From: Photorhabdus sp. CRCIA-P01
GTDB taxonomy: Bacteria; Pseudomonadota; Gammaproteobacteria; Enterobacterales; Enterobacteriaceae
Direction of reading: 5' to 3'
NCBI RefSeq assembly: GCF_003545805.1
Contig: NZ_NMQR01000004.1
Span: 124,001-188,000, forward strand
Length of the DNA: 64,000 bases
In this document: in pieces, positions 34,831-45,710 of the stretch
Numbering within the stretch: the stretch's first letter is position 1
How the letters are laid out: every line of letters starts with the position of its first letter
Notes under the pieces: generated by a model
Database searches by the model: none
Told to the model about the DNA's origin: nothing
What the model saw: only the letters and a program-made list of their open reading frames with translations
Made by a program: the position numbers and the translations under genes

Positions 34831-35433
34831 TTACTTTTCCTTTTACTGATGGTGCTATTTAGCGCCAGAGCGATCGCGGCTGATACCCTTCTGATTCTCG
34901 GTGATAGCCTTAGTGCCGGTTACCATCTACCTGTTGAACAGTCATGGCCTGCTCTGATGGAGAAAAAGTGGCAGAAATCTGGCAATAAAATCACGGTCAT
35001 CAACGGCAGCATCAGCGGTAATACCGCCGCTCAGGGCCTTGCACGGCTACCTGAATTACTTAAACAACATAAACCCCGTTGGGTACTGATAGAACTGGGT
35101 GCCAACGATGGACTACGCGGTTTTCCCCCACAACAAACAGAACAAGATCTGCAACAAATCATTGCTTTAGTAAAACAAGCCAATATTCAGCCTTTATTGA
35201 TGCAGATCCGTCTGCCACCAAACTATGGGCGCCGTTATACCGAATCTTTTGCCAAGATTTACCCCAAACTGGCAGAACACAATCAAATCCCTCTACTCCC
35301 GTTTTATATGGAACAAGTCGCTATTAAACCAGAATGGGTGCAACAAGACGGATTACATCCTAATCTGGCCGCCCAACCATTTATCGCCGACTGGATGTCT
35401 GACACACTATCAGCACATCTTAATTATTCTTAA
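34798..35433 (+). CDS. tesA: Acyl-CoA thioesterase I / protease I / lysophospholipase L1
   Basis: 211 residues from ATG 34798, which gives the normal signal peptide (YHLLFLLLMVLFSARAIAA, cut before DTLLIL). GDSL hydrolase: catalytic Ser in LGDSLSAGY, block III GANDG and block V DGLHPN with Asp and His. Periplasmic; hydrolyses acyl-CoAs, esters and lysophospholipids. Divergent from ybbA. Confidence 0.97.
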   Translation: MLNFKNIPRYHLLFLLLMVLFSARAIAADTLLILGDSLSAGYHLPVEQSWPALMEKKWQKSGNKITVINGSISGNTAAQGLARLPELLKQHKPRWVLIELGANDGLRGFPPQQTEQDLQQIIALVKQANIQPLLMQIRLPPNYGRRYTESFAKIYPKLAEHNQIPLLPFYMEQVAIKPEWVQQDGLHPNLAAQPFIADWMSDTLSAHLNYS

Positions 35434-35484
35434 GTAGTACACTATTAGTTTCAACAAATTGATGTCTATAAACAGGTTAAAGTT

Positions 35485-36270
35485 ATGCAAAAGTCAGTTC
35501 TTATCACAGGCTGTTCCAGTGGAATTGGTCTGGTGGCGGCCAAAACACTACATCAGCGGGGCTACCGAGTCTTGGCAGCTTGCCGGAAACCCGCAGATTT
35601 ACAGCGCATGCGCGAGTTAGGACTGGAACCTATCGAATTGGATCTTGATGACAAAATGAGTGTTGAACGCGCCGCCGCCGAGGTCATCAGGCTAACCAAT
35701 GGCCGTCTTTACGGACTGTTTAATAATGGCGGCTTTGGTATTTATGGCCCGCTCAATACTATCAGTCGTGAACAACTAGAACGGCAATTCTCTACCAATC
35801 TATTTGGTACACATCAACTTACCTGTCTATTACTTCCAGCAATGCAACTTCATGGTGAAGGCCGTATTATCCAAACCAGTTCAGTTATGGGACTGATTTC
35901 AACCCCAGGCCGCGGTGCTTACTCTGCCAGTAAATATGCCTTGGAAGCCTGGTCAGATGCGTTAAGAATGGAATTAGCCGGAACAGGAATCAAAGCTTGT
36001 CTGATTGTCCCTGGCCCGATAAAAACACGTTTTACAGAAAACGTGAATCAAACGCAAAGTGATAAACCTGTCAGAAACTCCAGGATCGCCCGCCATTTTA
36101 CCCTAACCCCCGAAGCTGTTGTGCGCAAACTGATTCATGCTTTGGAAAGTCCGAACCCTAAATTACGTTATCCAGTGACTTGGATAACCCACGCGGTCAC
36201 TATCATGCGCCGGATTTTGCCAGGAAGAGTCATGGATAAGATATTGAGTAAACAGAGTGGTACAACTTGA
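35485..36270 (+). CDS. ybbO: YbbO, NADP-dependent short-chain dehydrogenase
   Basis: 261 residues. SDR with TGCSSGIGLVAA nucleotide-binding motif, the active-site Tyr-x-x-x-Lys in YSASKYALEAW and Ser in TSSVMGL. E. coli YbbO reduces aldehydes, including fatty aldehydes. Placed between tesA and cnoX, as in E. coli. Confidence 0.95.
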   Translation: MQKSVLITGCSSGIGLVAAKTLHQRGYRVLAACRKPADLQRMRELGLEPIELDLDDKMSVERAAAEVIRLTNGRLYGLFNNGGFGIYGPLNTISREQLERQFSTNLFGTHQLTCLLLPAMQLHGEGRIIQTSSVMGLISTPGRGAYSASKYALEAWSDALRMELAGTGIKACLIVPGPIKTRFTENVNQTQSDKPVRNSRIARHFTLTPEAVVRKLIHALESPNPKLRYPVTWITHAVTIMRRILPGRVMDKILSKQSGTT

Positions 36271-36338
36271 AAGTTAGGAAAATAACCTCAATCTATTTAA
36301 TCATACCCTGCGACAACCAAATTTAAGAGACTAATTAT

Positions 36339-37196
36339 ATGTTACCAACCTCTACTGGAATTAATATTAACGAAAGCAACCTGCATCAAACCGTTGAACA
36401 GTCTATGACTGTGCCTGTTTTATTTTATTTTTGGTCTGAACGTAGCCCTCATTGTCAGGAATTAGGCGTAACACTGGATAAACTGGCGGCAGAATATGCA
36501 AATCAATTCATATTAGCAAAAGTGGATTGCGATAAAGAACAAATGGTCGCTTCCCAGTTTGGCTTACGTGCCATTCCTACGGTTTATATTATGCAGCAAG
36601 GTCAACCCGTAGATGGTTTTCAAGGGCCACAACCTGAACAAGTTATTAGAGAGATGCTTGCCCGCGTATTACCCAAGCCAGAAGAGTTGAAAGCCGCTCA
36701 AGCTGAGGAGCTTATCGCAGCAGGAAAACATCAGGAAGCACTACCGTTATTGAAAGAAGCCTGGCAATTAGCCCCCAAAAACAGTGAAATTGCACTTATG
36801 TTGACCGAAGTGCAAATTATGCTCAATAATATAGAAGAGGCCCAGGAAATTTTGAGTGTTATTCCATTACAGGATCAAGATACTCATTATCACAGTTTAC
36901 TGGCTCAAATTGAGTTACAAAAGCAAGCGGCGGATACACCAGAGATCCAACAATTGCAGCAAGAATTCGCCATTCAACCGGAAAATGCAGAGCTGGCTGT
37001 TAAGCTCGCGCTGAAACTGCACGAAGTTAGCCGTAATGAAGAAGCTCTGGAATTATTACTCAGCTTCCTGAAAAAGGACCTTTCCGCTGCCAACGGTGCA
37101 GTACGGAAAACAATGATGGATATTATGTCTGCAATGGGGACCGGTAATACCCTGGCTTCGAAATATCGTCGCCAGGTTTACTCGCTGCTTTACTGA
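36339..37196 (+). CDS. cnoX: CnoX (YbbN), chaperedoxin
   Basis: 285 residues. An N-terminal thioredoxin domain whose motif is SERSPHC (no CxxC, as in E. coli YbbN) is followed by TPR repeats ([39 protein letters not shown]). Binds unfolded or HOCl-oxidised proteins and hands them to GroEL/DnaK. Upstream of qmcA in the conserved order. Confidence 0.96.
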   Translation: MLPTSTGININESNLHQTVEQSMTVPVLFYFWSERSPHCQELGVTLDKLAAEYANQFILAKVDCDKEQMVASQFGLRAIPTVYIMQQGQPVDGFQGPQPEQVIREMLARVLPKPEELKAAQAEELIAAGKHQEALPLLKEAWQLAPKNSEIALMLTEVQIMLNNIEEAQEILSVIPLQDQDTHYHSLLAQIELQKQAADTPEIQQLQQEFAIQPENAELAVKLALKLHEVSRNEEALELLLSFLKKDLSAANGAVRKTMMDIMSAMGTGNTLASKYRRQVYSLLY

Positions 37197-37220
37197 TTTA
37201 TTTAATTGTAAGGAATTGCT

Positions 37221-38141
37221 ATGGATTTATTCGCTTTTGGTGCCGTACCCATTCTGATATTCATTGCGGTGGTTATTGTCTTTACTTGCGTAAAAACAGT
37301 GCCACAAGGCTATCAATGGACGGTAGAACGTTTCGGCCGTTATACCCGAACTTTATTGCCGGGTTTGCATATTATCGTCCCTTTTATCGATCACATTGGC
37401 CGTAAAATTAATGTGATGGAACAAGTGCTAGATATTCCTTCACAGGAAGTGATTTCCCGCGATAATGCCAATGTTACCATTGATGCGGTCTGCTTTATTC
37501 AGGTTGTCGATCCTGTTCGAGCTGCTTATGAAGTCAGCAACCTTGAGCTATCTATCATCAATCTGACGATGACCAACTTCCGTACCGTTTTGGGTTCAAT
37601 GGAACTGGATGAAATGTTGTCGCAACGTGATTCCATCAACAGCCGTCTATTACATATTGTTGATGAAGCCACTAACCCTTGGGGGGTGAAAATTACCCGT
37701 ATTGAAATCCGTGATGTGCGTCCACCAAAAGAGTTGATCTCTGCCATGAACGCCCAGATGAAAGCGGAGCGCACAAAACGTGCTGATATTCTGGAAGCGG
37801 AAGGTATCCGTCAGGCAGCTATTCTGAAAGCAGAAGGGGAAAAACAGTCTCAAATTCTGAAAGCAGAAGGGGAACGTCAATCGGCATTTCTCCAGGCAGA
37901 AGCACGTGAACGTGCCGCCGAAGCGGAAGCTCGCGCAACTAAAATGGTGTCCGATGCGATTGCTGGCGGTAACATGCAGGCAATTAACTACTTTGTTGCC
38001 CAGAAATATACGGATGCACTGACCAGTATTGGCGCCTCCAATAACAGCAAAGTCATTATGATGCCTCTGGAAGCGAGCAACCTAATGGGTGCGATTGGCG
38101 GTATTACTGAACTGATTGGCGAAAGCAAAAAAGGTAAATAA
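37221..38141 (+). CDS. qmcA: QmcA, SPFH-domain membrane protein
   Basis: 306 residues: N-terminal membrane anchor ([16 protein letters not shown]), a stomatin/prohibitin domain, then a charged coiled coil with repeated ILKAEGE...[10 protein letters not shown] units. Forms membrane microdomains and binds the FtsH periphery in E. coli. Two bases before ybbJ, its NfeD partner. Confidence 0.97.
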   Translation: MDLFAFGAVPILIFIAVVIVFTCVKTVPQGYQWTVERFGRYTRTLLPGLHIIVPFIDHIGRKINVMEQVLDIPSQEVISRDNANVTIDAVCFIQVVDPVRAAYEVSNLELSIINLTMTNFRTVLGSMELDEMLSQRDSINSRLLHIVDEATNPWGVKITRIEIRDVRPPKELISAMNAQMKAERTKRADILEAEGIRQAAILKAEGEKQSQILKAEGERQSAFLQAEARERAAEAEARATKMVSDAIAGGNMQAINYFVAQKYTDALTSIGASNNSKVIMMPLEASNLMGAIGGITELIGESKKGK

Positions 38142-38143
38142 CC

Positions 38144-38599
38144 ATGATTGCACAGATTGCGGCACAAACCCCTTGGCTCTGGTTCTCTTTCGGCGGCTTA
38201 CTGTTAATTGCAGAGCTTCTGGGAACCGGCGGCTATCTGTTATGGACGGGTATAGCCGCTATCGTTGTTGCATTTGTCACCTGGTTGCTACCAGGAATAG
38301 ACTGGGAATGGCAAGGCATTTTGTTTGCCATTCTAACGCTACTTTCCGCAATGCTATGGCGCTACTGGTTACGTCGCCGCCCATCAAAAGGCAGCGATAC
38401 CCTGAACCAGAAAGACCACCAGCTCATCGGTATCCGAGCCAAACTGACTACAGATACTGAAAATGGTTACAGCCGGGTCAAACTGGCTGATGGAAGCTGG
38501 CGAGTTCACTGTGATAGTGAACTACCAGCCCATACCGAAGTAGAAGTAATCGCTGTTGATGGCATTACCCTGAAAGTAAAGCCAGTCAGTTCTCAGTGA
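38144..38599 (+). CDS. ybbJ: YbbJ, NfeD-like membrane protein
   Basis: 151 residues: three or four hydrophobic segments ([38 protein letters not shown]), then a soluble OB-fold domain ([10 protein letters not shown]...[24 protein letters not shown]). Usual partner of SPFH proteins such as QmcA. Overlaps the convergent cueR 3' end by 7 bases. Confidence 0.96.
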   Translation: MIAQIAAQTPWLWFSFGGLLLIAELLGTGGYLLWTGIAAIVVAFVTWLLPGIDWEWQGILFAILTLLSAMLWRYWLRRRPSKGSDTLNQKDHQLIGIRAKLTTDTENGYSRVKLADGSWRVHCDSELPAHTEVEVIAVDGITLKVKPVSSQ

Positions 38600-38994
38600 T
38601 GAGAGCAACAACCTGATAAATGATCTATGATGGGGCATGCAGCCCCATCATCACCGGGGCACTCTTCCGCCAAAGATAACAATTTACTTCTCATTTTTTG
38701 CAACTCTTCAATCGCCCTTTCTATTTCAGTCACTTTATGCAATGTTGCCGCTTTTACATCAGCACTATGACGATTGGGGTTGCGAAATAACACTAAAAAC
38801 TCACGGCATTCATCGAGCGTAAAACCCACTTGTTTCGCCTGGCGCAACAGCGTTAGTTCATCAATATGTTTCTGCTGATAATAACGGTAGCCGTTATCCC
38901 CCCTTTCCGGCGGTGTAATCAGATCTTTTTCTTCATAAAACCGGATAGCTTTGCTGGTAAGACCGGTTTTTTGGGCAATCTCACTAATGTTCAT
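38593..38994 (-). CDS. cueR: CueR, copper-responsive MerR-family regulator
   Basis: 133 residues: helix-turn-helix [26 protein letters not shown], coiled-coil dimer helix and the two Cu(I)-binding cysteines in [12 protein letters not shown] (about residues 112 and 120). The C-terminal CCSHH tail is typical. It senses zeptomolar Cu(I) and activates copA by distorting a 19-bp spacer promoter. The gene is divergent from copA, unlike E. coli where the two are separated. Confidence 0.96.
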   Translation of the reverse strand: MNISEIAQKTGLTSKAIRFYEEKDLITPPERGDNGYRYYQQKHIDELTLLRQAKQVGFTLDECREFLVLFRNPNRHSADVKAATLHKVTEIERAIEELQKMRSKLLSLAEECPGDDGAACPIIDHLSGCCSHH

Positions 38995-39003
38995 TTTTTC
39001 CCC

Positions 39004-39035
39004 TTGACCTTACCCTTGTGGGAAGGTTTAACCTT
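39004..39035 (+). promoter_or_regulatory. copA promoter with CueR dyad
   Basis: TTGACC as -35, followed by a dyad ACCTTACCC-TTG-TGGGAAGGT at 39007-39027 and TTTAACCTT. It is nearly identical to the E. coli copA promoter, including the long MerR-type spacer. Located between divergent cueR and copA. Confidence 0.92.
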
Positions 39036-39136
39036 CGCAACAAGTCAGAAATTCACTTGAACTGTGTAGATATCATCATCAATTATCATACCGATGTGAA
39101 GAATAATTACATCACTATGTGTTAGGAGGTTTTTTT

Positions 39137-41872
39137 ATGTCACACACAACTATTTTAACCTTGCAGGGACTCTCCTGTATGCACTGTGTTAGCAGTGTGA
39201 AAAAGGCACTAGTAAATCGCGCAGATGTGGAACAGGCGGATATTACGATTGATTATGCCAAAATAACCGGCGAAGCCTCTGCTGAATCATTAATTGAAAC
39301 AATTAAAGCAGCCGGTTACGACGCGATAATCGCCAACCAACCTGATGTTGAACTGGCGCTTTCTGGCCTAAATTGCATGCATTGTGCAGGTAAAACACGT
39401 AAAGCGCTGGAAGCCGTAGATGGCGTTATTGCCGCAAAAGTGAATATTGAAACAGCTAAAGTTTACGGTAAAGCCGATGCCGATACCTTGATTGCCGCCG
39501 TTGAGCAGGCGGGTTACCACGCAAAACTGCCTTCTAGTCAAAACTCCCCAAAATCTGAGCCGCTGACATTACCTGCTTCAAACAGACCGGAACCGTTGGC
39601 AGCGGCAATCTCCTCCGTTCCGGTCGAAAAAACGGATGCCTCCGTTGTGAGTGATAACGATGAGAGCATCCAATTGCTGTTGGATGGCATGACTTGCGCT
39701 AGCTGTGTGAATAAAGTTCAGAAAGCATTACAAGGTGTTGATGGCGTGGAAAATGCCAGAGTGAATCTTGCTGAACGCAGCGCTTTAATTACCGGTAGTG
39801 CCTCATCGGAGGCACTGATTAAAGCAGTAGAAAAAGCCGGGTATGGCGCAGAACTGATTCAGGACGAAACTGAGCGGCGTGAACGCCAACAACAAGTTTC
39901 CGACGCTAATATGCGCCGTTTTCGTTGGCAGTCAGCATTAGCATTGGTCGTCGGTATTCCCGTGATGGTGTGGGGCATGATGGGCGATAATATGATGCTC
40001 ACACCTGAAAACCATTATATCTGGCTGACTATTGGCGTTATCACGCTTGCCGTGATGATTTTTGCCGGTGGTCACTTCTATCGCAATGCGTGGCAAAGCC
40101 TGAAAAATGGTAGTGCGACAATGGACACATTGGTGGCATTGGGAACAGGTGCGGCCTGGCTTTACTCCATCAGTGTTAACCTATGGCCAGATAGTTTTCC
40201 ACCACAAGCCCGTCATCTCTATTATGAAGCCAGCGCGATGATTATCGGCCTGATAAATCTGGGGCATGCTCTGGAACAACGTGCCCGTCAGCGCTCCTCA
40301 AAAGCTCTGGAACGTCTGCTGGATCTGACACCACCGACTGCCCGCGTGGTGACAGAAGATGGCGAAAAAGAGATGCGATTGGCTGACGTCAAACCCGGCA
40401 TGACGTTACGTCTGACAACCGGTGATCGTGTCCCTGTTGATGGTGAAATCGTTCAAGGTGAAGTTTGGATAGATGAGGCAATGCTCACCGGCGAGCCGAT
40501 TCCACAGCAAAAATCCAAAGGCGATAACATCCATGCCGGTACGACAGTGCAAGACGGTACAGTGCTGTTTACTGCCGCCGCAGTCGGCAGTCAGACAACA
40601 TTAGCACGAATTATTAAACTGGTTCGTCAGGCACAAAGCAGTAAGCCAGAAATTGGTCAGTTAGCAGATAAAATTTCCTCTGTGTTTGTTCCCGTTGTTG
40701 TCGCGATTGCCCTGATTGCCGGCGCTATTTGGTATCTGGTAGGGCCAGCACCACAGATCATGTATTCATTAGTTATTATTACCACGGTGCTGATTATTGC
40801 CTGTCCCTGTGCCCTTGGGTTGGCAACCCCTATGTCAATTATCTCTGGTGTCGGCCGAGCGGCGGAATTTGGGGTGCTGGTTCGGGATGCCGATGCGCTG
40901 CAACAAGCTAGCACATTGGATACCATTGTTTTCGATAAAACCGGTACGCTGACGGAAGGCATGCCTCAAGTGACTGATATCCATACTTTCAATGGGTGCA
41001 GTGAACAAGAGGTATTGCGTTGGGCGGGTGCACTGGAAAAAGGTTCTAACCATCCATTAGCTAAAGCCATTCTTACCAAAACCGCAGGACTGGCGTTGCC
41101 GCAAGTTGAACAATTCCGCACTCTAGCTGGACTAGGTATCAGTGGTGAAGTGAATGGCACAACATTGTTGCTGGGTAATCAAGCATGGCTAGAACAAAAT
41201 CAAGTTGATACGCAGGAATTAAAACCGCTAATTGCGCAACAGGCAGGAAAAGGCATCACGCCGGTTATTCTGGCAGCAGAAAACAAAGTTGCCGCCGTGC
41301 TGTCAATTCGCGATCCACTGCGTGAAGATACCCTAACCGCATTAGAACGATTACATCACCAGGGCTACCGTTTAGTGATGTTGACCGGTGATAACCCAGT
41401 GACTGCCAATGCGATTGCAAAAGAAGCAGGTATTGATCAAGTGATTGCGGGTGTATTGCCTGATGGCAAAGCTGAGGCTATTCAGAAACTGCAAGCAGCA
41501 GGTCGCAAGGTTGCCATGGTGGGGGATGGTATTAACGATGCGCCTGCCTTAGCGCAGGCTGATGTGGGCATTGCAATGGGAGGGGGTAGTGATATTGCCA
41601 TTGAAACCGCAGCAATAACACTGATGCGCCATAGTCTACACGGTGTGGCCGATACAGTTGAACTGTCCAAAGGCACTCTGCGCAATATGAAACAGAACCT
41701 ATTAGGCGCATTTATCTACAACATATTGGGGATTCCGATCGCCGCTGGTGTGCTCTATCCCTTTACCGCAACATTGTTAGATCCTGTAATAGCAGGTGCG
41801 GCAATGGCACTTTCTTCAATTACGGTGGTGAGTAATGCTAATCGATTACTGAGGTTTAAGCCTAAATCCTAA
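39137..41872 (+). CDS. copA: CopA, Cu(I)-exporting P1B-type ATPase
   Basis: 911 residues from ATG 39137, with AGGAGG 8 bases ahead. Three N-terminal metal-binding domains carry CxxC at 14-17 (LSCMHC), 80-83 (LNCMHC) and 187-190 (MTCASC); E. coli CopA has two. The core has CPC (IACPCALG) in the membrane, DKTGT phosphorylation site, HP motif (GSNHPLA) and GDGINDAPA. Pumps Cu(I) out to the periplasm; controlled by the CueR promoter in front. Confidence 0.97.
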   Translation: MSHTTILTLQGLSCMHCVSSVKKALVNRADVEQADITIDYAKITGEASAESLIETIKAAGYDAIIANQPDVELALSGLNCMHCAGKTRKALEAVDGVIAAKVNIETAKVYGKADADTLIAAVEQAGYHAKLPSSQNSPKSEPLTLPASNRPEPLAAAISSVPVEKTDASVVSDNDESIQLLLDGMTCASCVNKVQKALQGVDGVENARVNLAERSALITGSASSEALIKAVEKAGYGAELIQDETERRERQQQVSDANMRRFRWQSALALVVGIPVMVWGMMGDNMMLTPENHYIWLTIGVITLAVMIFAGGHFYRNAWQSLKNGSATMDTLVALGTGAAWLYSISVNLWPDSFPPQARHLYYEASAMIIGLINLGHALEQRARQRSSKALERLLDLTPPTARVVTEDGEKEMRLADVKPGMTLRLTTGDRVPVDGEIVQGEVWIDEAMLTGEPIPQQKSKGDNIHAGTTVQDGTVLFTAAAVGSQTTLARIIKLVRQAQSSKPEIGQLADKISSVFVPVVVAIALIAGAIWYLVGPAPQIMYSLVIITTVLIIACPCALGLATPMSIISGVGRAAEFGVLVRDADALQQASTLDTIVFDKTGTLTEGMPQVTDIHTFNGCSEQEVLRWAGALEKGSNHPLAKAILTKTAGLALPQVEQFRTLAGLGISGEVNGTTLLLGNQAWLEQNQVDTQELKPLIAQQAGKGITPVILAAENKVAAVLSIRDPLREDTLTALERLHHQGYRLVMLTGDNPVTANAIAKEAGIDQVIAGVLPDGKAEAIQKLQAAGRKVAMVGDGINDAPALAQADVGIAMGGGSDIAIETAAITLMRHSLHGVADTVELSKGTLRNMKQNLLGAFIYNILGIPIAAGVLYPFTATLLDPVIAGAAMALSSITVVSNANRLLRFKPKS

Positions 41873-41962
41873 GCCTCAAGAAATGAATCTGCTTTGGCGC
41901 TGTTGGGGGGATTGTAAAAGTGCGGTATCAATAATCGCACTCTACATTTCCCCCATTCTAAT

Positions 41963-42130
41963 TCACAAATTAACGGCCAAAGCGCTTAGCCACTTGACGT
42001 TAACATTACCATTACGCAACTCAAAGGCCAGCTTACTACCTGTATCAATGCCTAATGCCTGGCGGATAGACCTAGGTATCGTTATCTGACCTTTGGAATT
42101 CAATGTTGCAAGTTCATAGATAGATGTCAC
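41963..42130 (-). CDS. Small AbrB/SpoVT-type DNA-binding protein (antitoxin-like)
   Basis: 55 residues from a GTG start: TSIYELATLNSKGQITIPRS, then IRQALGIDTGSKLAFELRNG. The core K-G-Q-I-T-I-P-x-x-I-R is the swapped-hairpin AbrB signature. GGAGA lies 8-12 bases upstream. Such proteins are usually antitoxins (MazE/PrlF/VapB type) or transition regulators; no toxin gene is found beside it. It was hidden by its short length and GTG start. Confidence 0.75.
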   Translation of the reverse strand: MTSIYELATLNSKGQITIPRSIRQALGIDTGSKLAFELRNGNVNVKWLSALAVNL

Positions 42131-42231
42131 CGCAAATCTCCAATTCTATGGAAATAAATAAAGATACAGCGGAAGTACAGCTATAATATTGATAGTCACC
42201 TTAAAAATATAAATGCTAAACCGGAACACAA

Positions 42232-43044
42232 ATGGGACGACTGATTAAACACCTTACCAATATATTGGGAATAAAGTCTTCCCACCGTTATCCCTATCCC
42301 GCTCACGATATTATACTGGCAGGTGATAGACATTTGCACCTGGTAGGCAGTATTCACATGGGTACGAAAAATATGTTCCCACTTTCGGAAATATTGCTAG
42401 AACAGCTTAATCAGTCCGATACCTTAATCGTGGAAGCAGATATTACTCAGGCAGACTCCCCATTTCATGATGAGTTTCAATCATATCACCGTATCGAACA
42501 ACGTTTATCTTCTGAAATGTATCAGAATTTTCAAGACTGCTGCAATGAAATCCAACAGCAGGAAGAATTCCTCAATTTATTACCCTCATGGCAAATCGCT
42601 TTAATTTTACAAGCTGGACAAGCACAAAACCTTGGATTGCATCCCCACTACGGTATCGATTATCAGCTACTGAATGCAGCCAAAGCTCAAGGGAAAACGA
42701 TTATTGAACTAGAAGGTACTGAATCACAAATTAATTTACTTAATCAAATTCCCAATAACGGCCTGCCACTACTGGAAGATACATTAACCCATTGGCACGC
42801 AAATGCCCGCGCTTTACAAACAATGATCAGTTGGTGGATGGACTATCAACCTGAGCAACAAGAACATGTTTTACCAACAACTTTCAGTAAAGAGATATAC
42901 CAACTATTGATGACTGAACGTAATAAACGATGGAATAAGCGTTTACGGGAATTACCTACCGGTCGATATCTTGTCGCTGTTGGTGCTTTGCATCTGTACG
43001 GTGAAGGGAATTTGCCTCAGATGCTGGCGGAAGAACAGGATTAA
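42232..43044 (+). CDS. ybaP: YbaP, TraB/GumN family protein
   Basis: 270 residues. Two GX2H-type motifs are seen: LVGSIHMGT near the N terminus and VAVGALHLYGEGNLPQML near the C terminus, the TraB/GumN hallmark with conserved Glu in VEADI. Members are metalloproteases or related hydrolases; E. coli YbaP is uncharacterised. No clear signal peptide in this start. It lies between copA and ybaK, the E. coli order. Confidence 0.88.
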   Translation: MGRLIKHLTNILGIKSSHRYPYPAHDIILAGDRHLHLVGSIHMGTKNMFPLSEILLEQLNQSDTLIVEADITQADSPFHDEFQSYHRIEQRLSSEMYQNFQDCCNEIQQQEEFLNLLPSWQIALILQAGQAQNLGLHPHYGIDYQLLNAAKAQGKTIIELEGTESQINLLNQIPNNGLPLLEDTLTHWHANARALQTMISWWMDYQPEQQEHVLPTTFSKEIYQLLMTERNKRWNKRLRELPTGRYLVAVGALHLYGEGNLPQMLAEEQD

Positions 43045-43067
43045 AAAAAGGCCAATATTACTATTGA

Positions 43068-43124
43068 CCAGTCAAAGAAATGTTGCCCAGTCAAAGAAGT
43101 ATTGGCCAATCAAAGAGGAATAAC
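43068..43124. repeat. Three 19-bp tandem repeats after ybaP
   Basis: CCAGTCAAAGAAATGTTGC, CCAGTCAAAGAAGTATTGG and CCAATCAAAGAGGAATAAC follow each other with exact 19-base spacing in the ybaP-ybaK gap. No hairpin; function unknown. Confidence 0.7.
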
Positions 43125-43260
43125 CTGTCATTTTCGTTATTCTTAGTTCGGGATATTACCTGTTTGTATACAAGCAACAGAGCCATGGTTAGATTATCAA
43201 TTCCATCATTCCATTTCATCCGTTATCCTTAATTACAAAATTATCCTATGTAATGAAATC

Positions 43261-43737
43261 ATGACACCTGCGATCATTTTGTTAGAGAAACAGAAAGTTA
43301 GCTTTACTCTTCATACCTATGAACACGACACAAATGAGCATAACTTTGGTGATGAAGCAGTAAAGAAATTAAGACTCAATGCCAGGCAAGTATTTAAAAC
43401 TTTGCTGGTTGCACTTAATGGTGAGACTAAAAATTTGGTGGTAGCCGTCACTCCCGTTTCAGGTGAATTGGATTTAAAAAAGGTCGCCAAAGTTTTTAAA
43501 GTCAAAAAAGCAGAGATGGCTGATCCCCAAATCGCCCAGAAAGTAACAGGGTATCTCGTCGGCGGGATCAGTCCGTTAGGACAGAAAAAACACTTACCAA
43601 CAGTTATTGATAACCAGGCGCAACAGTTCCCAACTATATTTGTCTCTGGTGGTAAACGAGGGTTAGATATTGAATTGGCGTTGTCTGATCTCTGTAGGTT
43701 GGTGAGAGGCAATTTCGCTGATATTGCAAAAATTTAA
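43261..43737 (+). CDS. ybaK: YbaK, Cys-tRNA(Pro) deacylase
   Basis: 158 residues of the YbaK/ProX editing fold. FKTLLVAL and [17 protein letters not shown], the catalytic Lys in this stretch, and [14 protein letters not shown] are family marks. Removes cysteine mischarged on tRNA-Pro. Convergent with ushA. Confidence 0.96.
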   Translation: MTPAIILLEKQKVSFTLHTYEHDTNEHNFGDEAVKKLRLNARQVFKTLLVALNGETKNLVVAVTPVSGELDLKKVAKVFKVKKAEMADPQIAQKVTGYLVGGISPLGQKKHLPTVIDNQAQQFPTIFVSGGKRGLDIELALSDLCRLVRGNFADIAKI

Positions 43738-43749
43738 ATTATTACCCCA

Positions 43750-43776
43750 AAAGGGCTGCCAAAATTGCAACCCTTT
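43750..43776. terminator. Terminator hairpin between ybaK and ushA
   Basis: AAAGGG-CTGC...GCA-A-CCCTTT: outer 6-bp stem plus an inner TGC/GCA pair, between convergent genes. Confidence 0.7.
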
Positions 43777-43798
43777 CGATTTATCCTTCTATCAGGGA

Positions 43799-45457
43799 TT
43801 ATTGATAAATAATTTCACCCTTTGGCTCATAATCAGCCGCTTTCAATGGTGAATGCTTCTCGATATAGTCTTTCAAAACTTCTGCATCAACAAAACCGGT
43901 GTTGACATAGGTTGGATAATTATCAACATGTGGATAGCCATCACCACCGATAGCATTAAAGTCAAGCATTGCCATGCGGTAAGTTTTATTCGGCTCTAGT
44001 GGCTTTCCACCGATTTTTACCTCTTTAACACCTTTTCCATCAGCAATCAGACTAACATTCACAAACTGTGCATAAGCACCAGAGTCAACTTGCATATTAG
44101 CAATCGCCGCCAAATATTGTTCGACTTCGCTGCCTTTCATATCAACGTAAACCAATGTGTTGGCAAATGGATGCACTTTCAACACATCTTTATAAGTGAT
44201 ATCACCTGATTCAATCGAATCACGAATACCACCACCACTCATAATCGCAAAATCAGCACCCGCGCGTTCCATCATGGCAGAAAGAACAACATGAGCCATA
44301 TTAGTCTGAATAAAACGAACCCTGTTGCGATCACCTTCCAATTTACCCTCAACATAACCCACTTTTACGCCAAGCTGTTTATCACCTTTATCCTGATACG
44401 ACGTCAACAACTGCATCATTTCCGGATTTTGGGCAATTTCGTGAGTGTAGTAAACACGCTCAGTAGAACCGTCTTCCTTCTGTACTCTCTTTTTGAGGTT
44501 AATAGGGATCAACTGATAGTGAGTCAGCTTTAATTCACCATTACGAAATTGAAAATCAGCTCGGCCGACATATTTACCCCATTCATGAGCCTGAACAATC
44601 CAGGTACCATTCTGACGATCCGGTGAACATGGCGTTCCTGGCACATAATCGATCTGCTTATAATTTTTATTTTCCGCAGACATACAGACCGGATCTTGTG
44701 AGTGACCACCGACAATCATATCCAGATAACCCGCAGGCAAACTGCGAGCCATTTCAACATCACCTGGTGCATTAGAACCATGATTACCGTTGTCATAGTG
44801 CCCCATATGGGTTGCGGCAATAATCACATCTGGCTTTTCATCTCTCTTTAGTGCTTCAACAACCATTTTGGCTTCTGTAGCGGGAACACGAAATTCAACA
44901 TCAGGAAAATTAGCCGGGTTACCGATTTTCGCCGTATCATCAGTCGTCAGGCCAATAACTGCAATTTTCACACCCTGTTTATCGAAAATGGTATAAGGCT
45001 TGAACAAACGTTTACCGGTGCTTGTCTGGTAAATATTGGCAGCCAGAAATGGAAAAGTTGCCCATTTTTCCTGTTGACGCAGTATTGACAGAGGATTATC
45101 AAACTCATGGTTACCCAACGCCATTGCATCATAGCCCACCAAGTTCATGCCTTTAAAATCAGGTTCGGCATTTTGCAGATCAGACTCTGGTACACCGGTA
45201 TTAATATCTCCGCCGGAAAGCAGCAACACACTACCCCCTTTTTTTACGACCTCCTGACGGATTTCATCAACTACCGTTTTTTGAGCAGCTAAACCATACT
45301 CACCATAATCGTTATGCCAAAAATGACCATGATGGTCATTAGTGTGCAAAATGGTAATGTCATAGGTTTTATCCTTCTCCCATGCATTTGCGATTGCTGG
45401 AAGTAGTGCTATAGATACAACCAAAGCACAAGCTGAGGTCTTGAACGAGAGTTTCAT
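43799..45457 (-). CDS. ushA: UshA, periplasmic 5'-nucleotidase / UDP-sugar hydrolase
   Basis: 552 residues from ATG 45457 (GGAGATAT before it); a frame extended to 45517 is rejected because it puts 20 residues ahead of the signal peptide MKLSFKTSACALVVSIALLP. Metallophosphoesterase motifs LHTNDHHGHFW, SGGDIN, GNHEFDNP, and GGHSQDP bind two metals; the C-terminal substrate domain includes YAQFVNVS. Turns external nucleotides to nucleosides for uptake. Confidence 0.97.
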   Translation of the reverse strand: MKLSFKTSACALVVSIALLPAIANAWEKDKTYDITILHTNDHHGHFWHNDYGEYGLAAQKTVVDEIRQEVVKKGGSVLLLSGGDINTGVPESDLQNAEPDFKGMNLVGYDAMALGNHEFDNPLSILRQQEKWATFPFLAANIYQTSTGKRLFKPYTIFDKQGVKIAVIGLTTDDTAKIGNPANFPDVEFRVPATEAKMVVEALKRDEKPDVIIAATHMGHYDNGNHGSNAPGDVEMARSLPAGYLDMIVGGHSQDPVCMSAENKNYKQIDYVPGTPCSPDRQNGTWIVQAHEWGKYVGRADFQFRNGELKLTHYQLIPINLKKRVQKEDGSTERVYYTHEIAQNPEMMQLLTSYQDKGDKQLGVKVGYVEGKLEGDRNRVRFIQTNMAHVVLSAMMERAGADFAIMSGGGIRDSIESGDITYKDVLKVHPFANTLVYVDMKGSEVEQYLAAIANMQVDSGAYAQFVNVSLIADGKGVKEVKIGGKPLEPNKTYRMAMLDFNAIGGDGYPHVDNYPTYVNTGFVDAEVLKDYIEKHSPLKAADYEPKGEIIYQ

Positions 45458-45710
45458 GGTATATCTCCATGCTTTTTTAGTGAATTGCCATGCAAAAACA
45501 GCTTTAAAAGCTAACAAGGCGGGATAAATTGGTCATTTCTTGAGACAGGTTATGTTATGCAGTTATTAGAACATGTTTTGTTTCGTCTTTACGAGAATAC
45601 TATAAAACTATATCCAAGATAGTAAAAAATCAACTCTCTACCTAATATGTATTAAAATTCAACAAATAACCAATATACTGACTATTGATTAAGACAGGTT
45701 GGCAGCTAAT

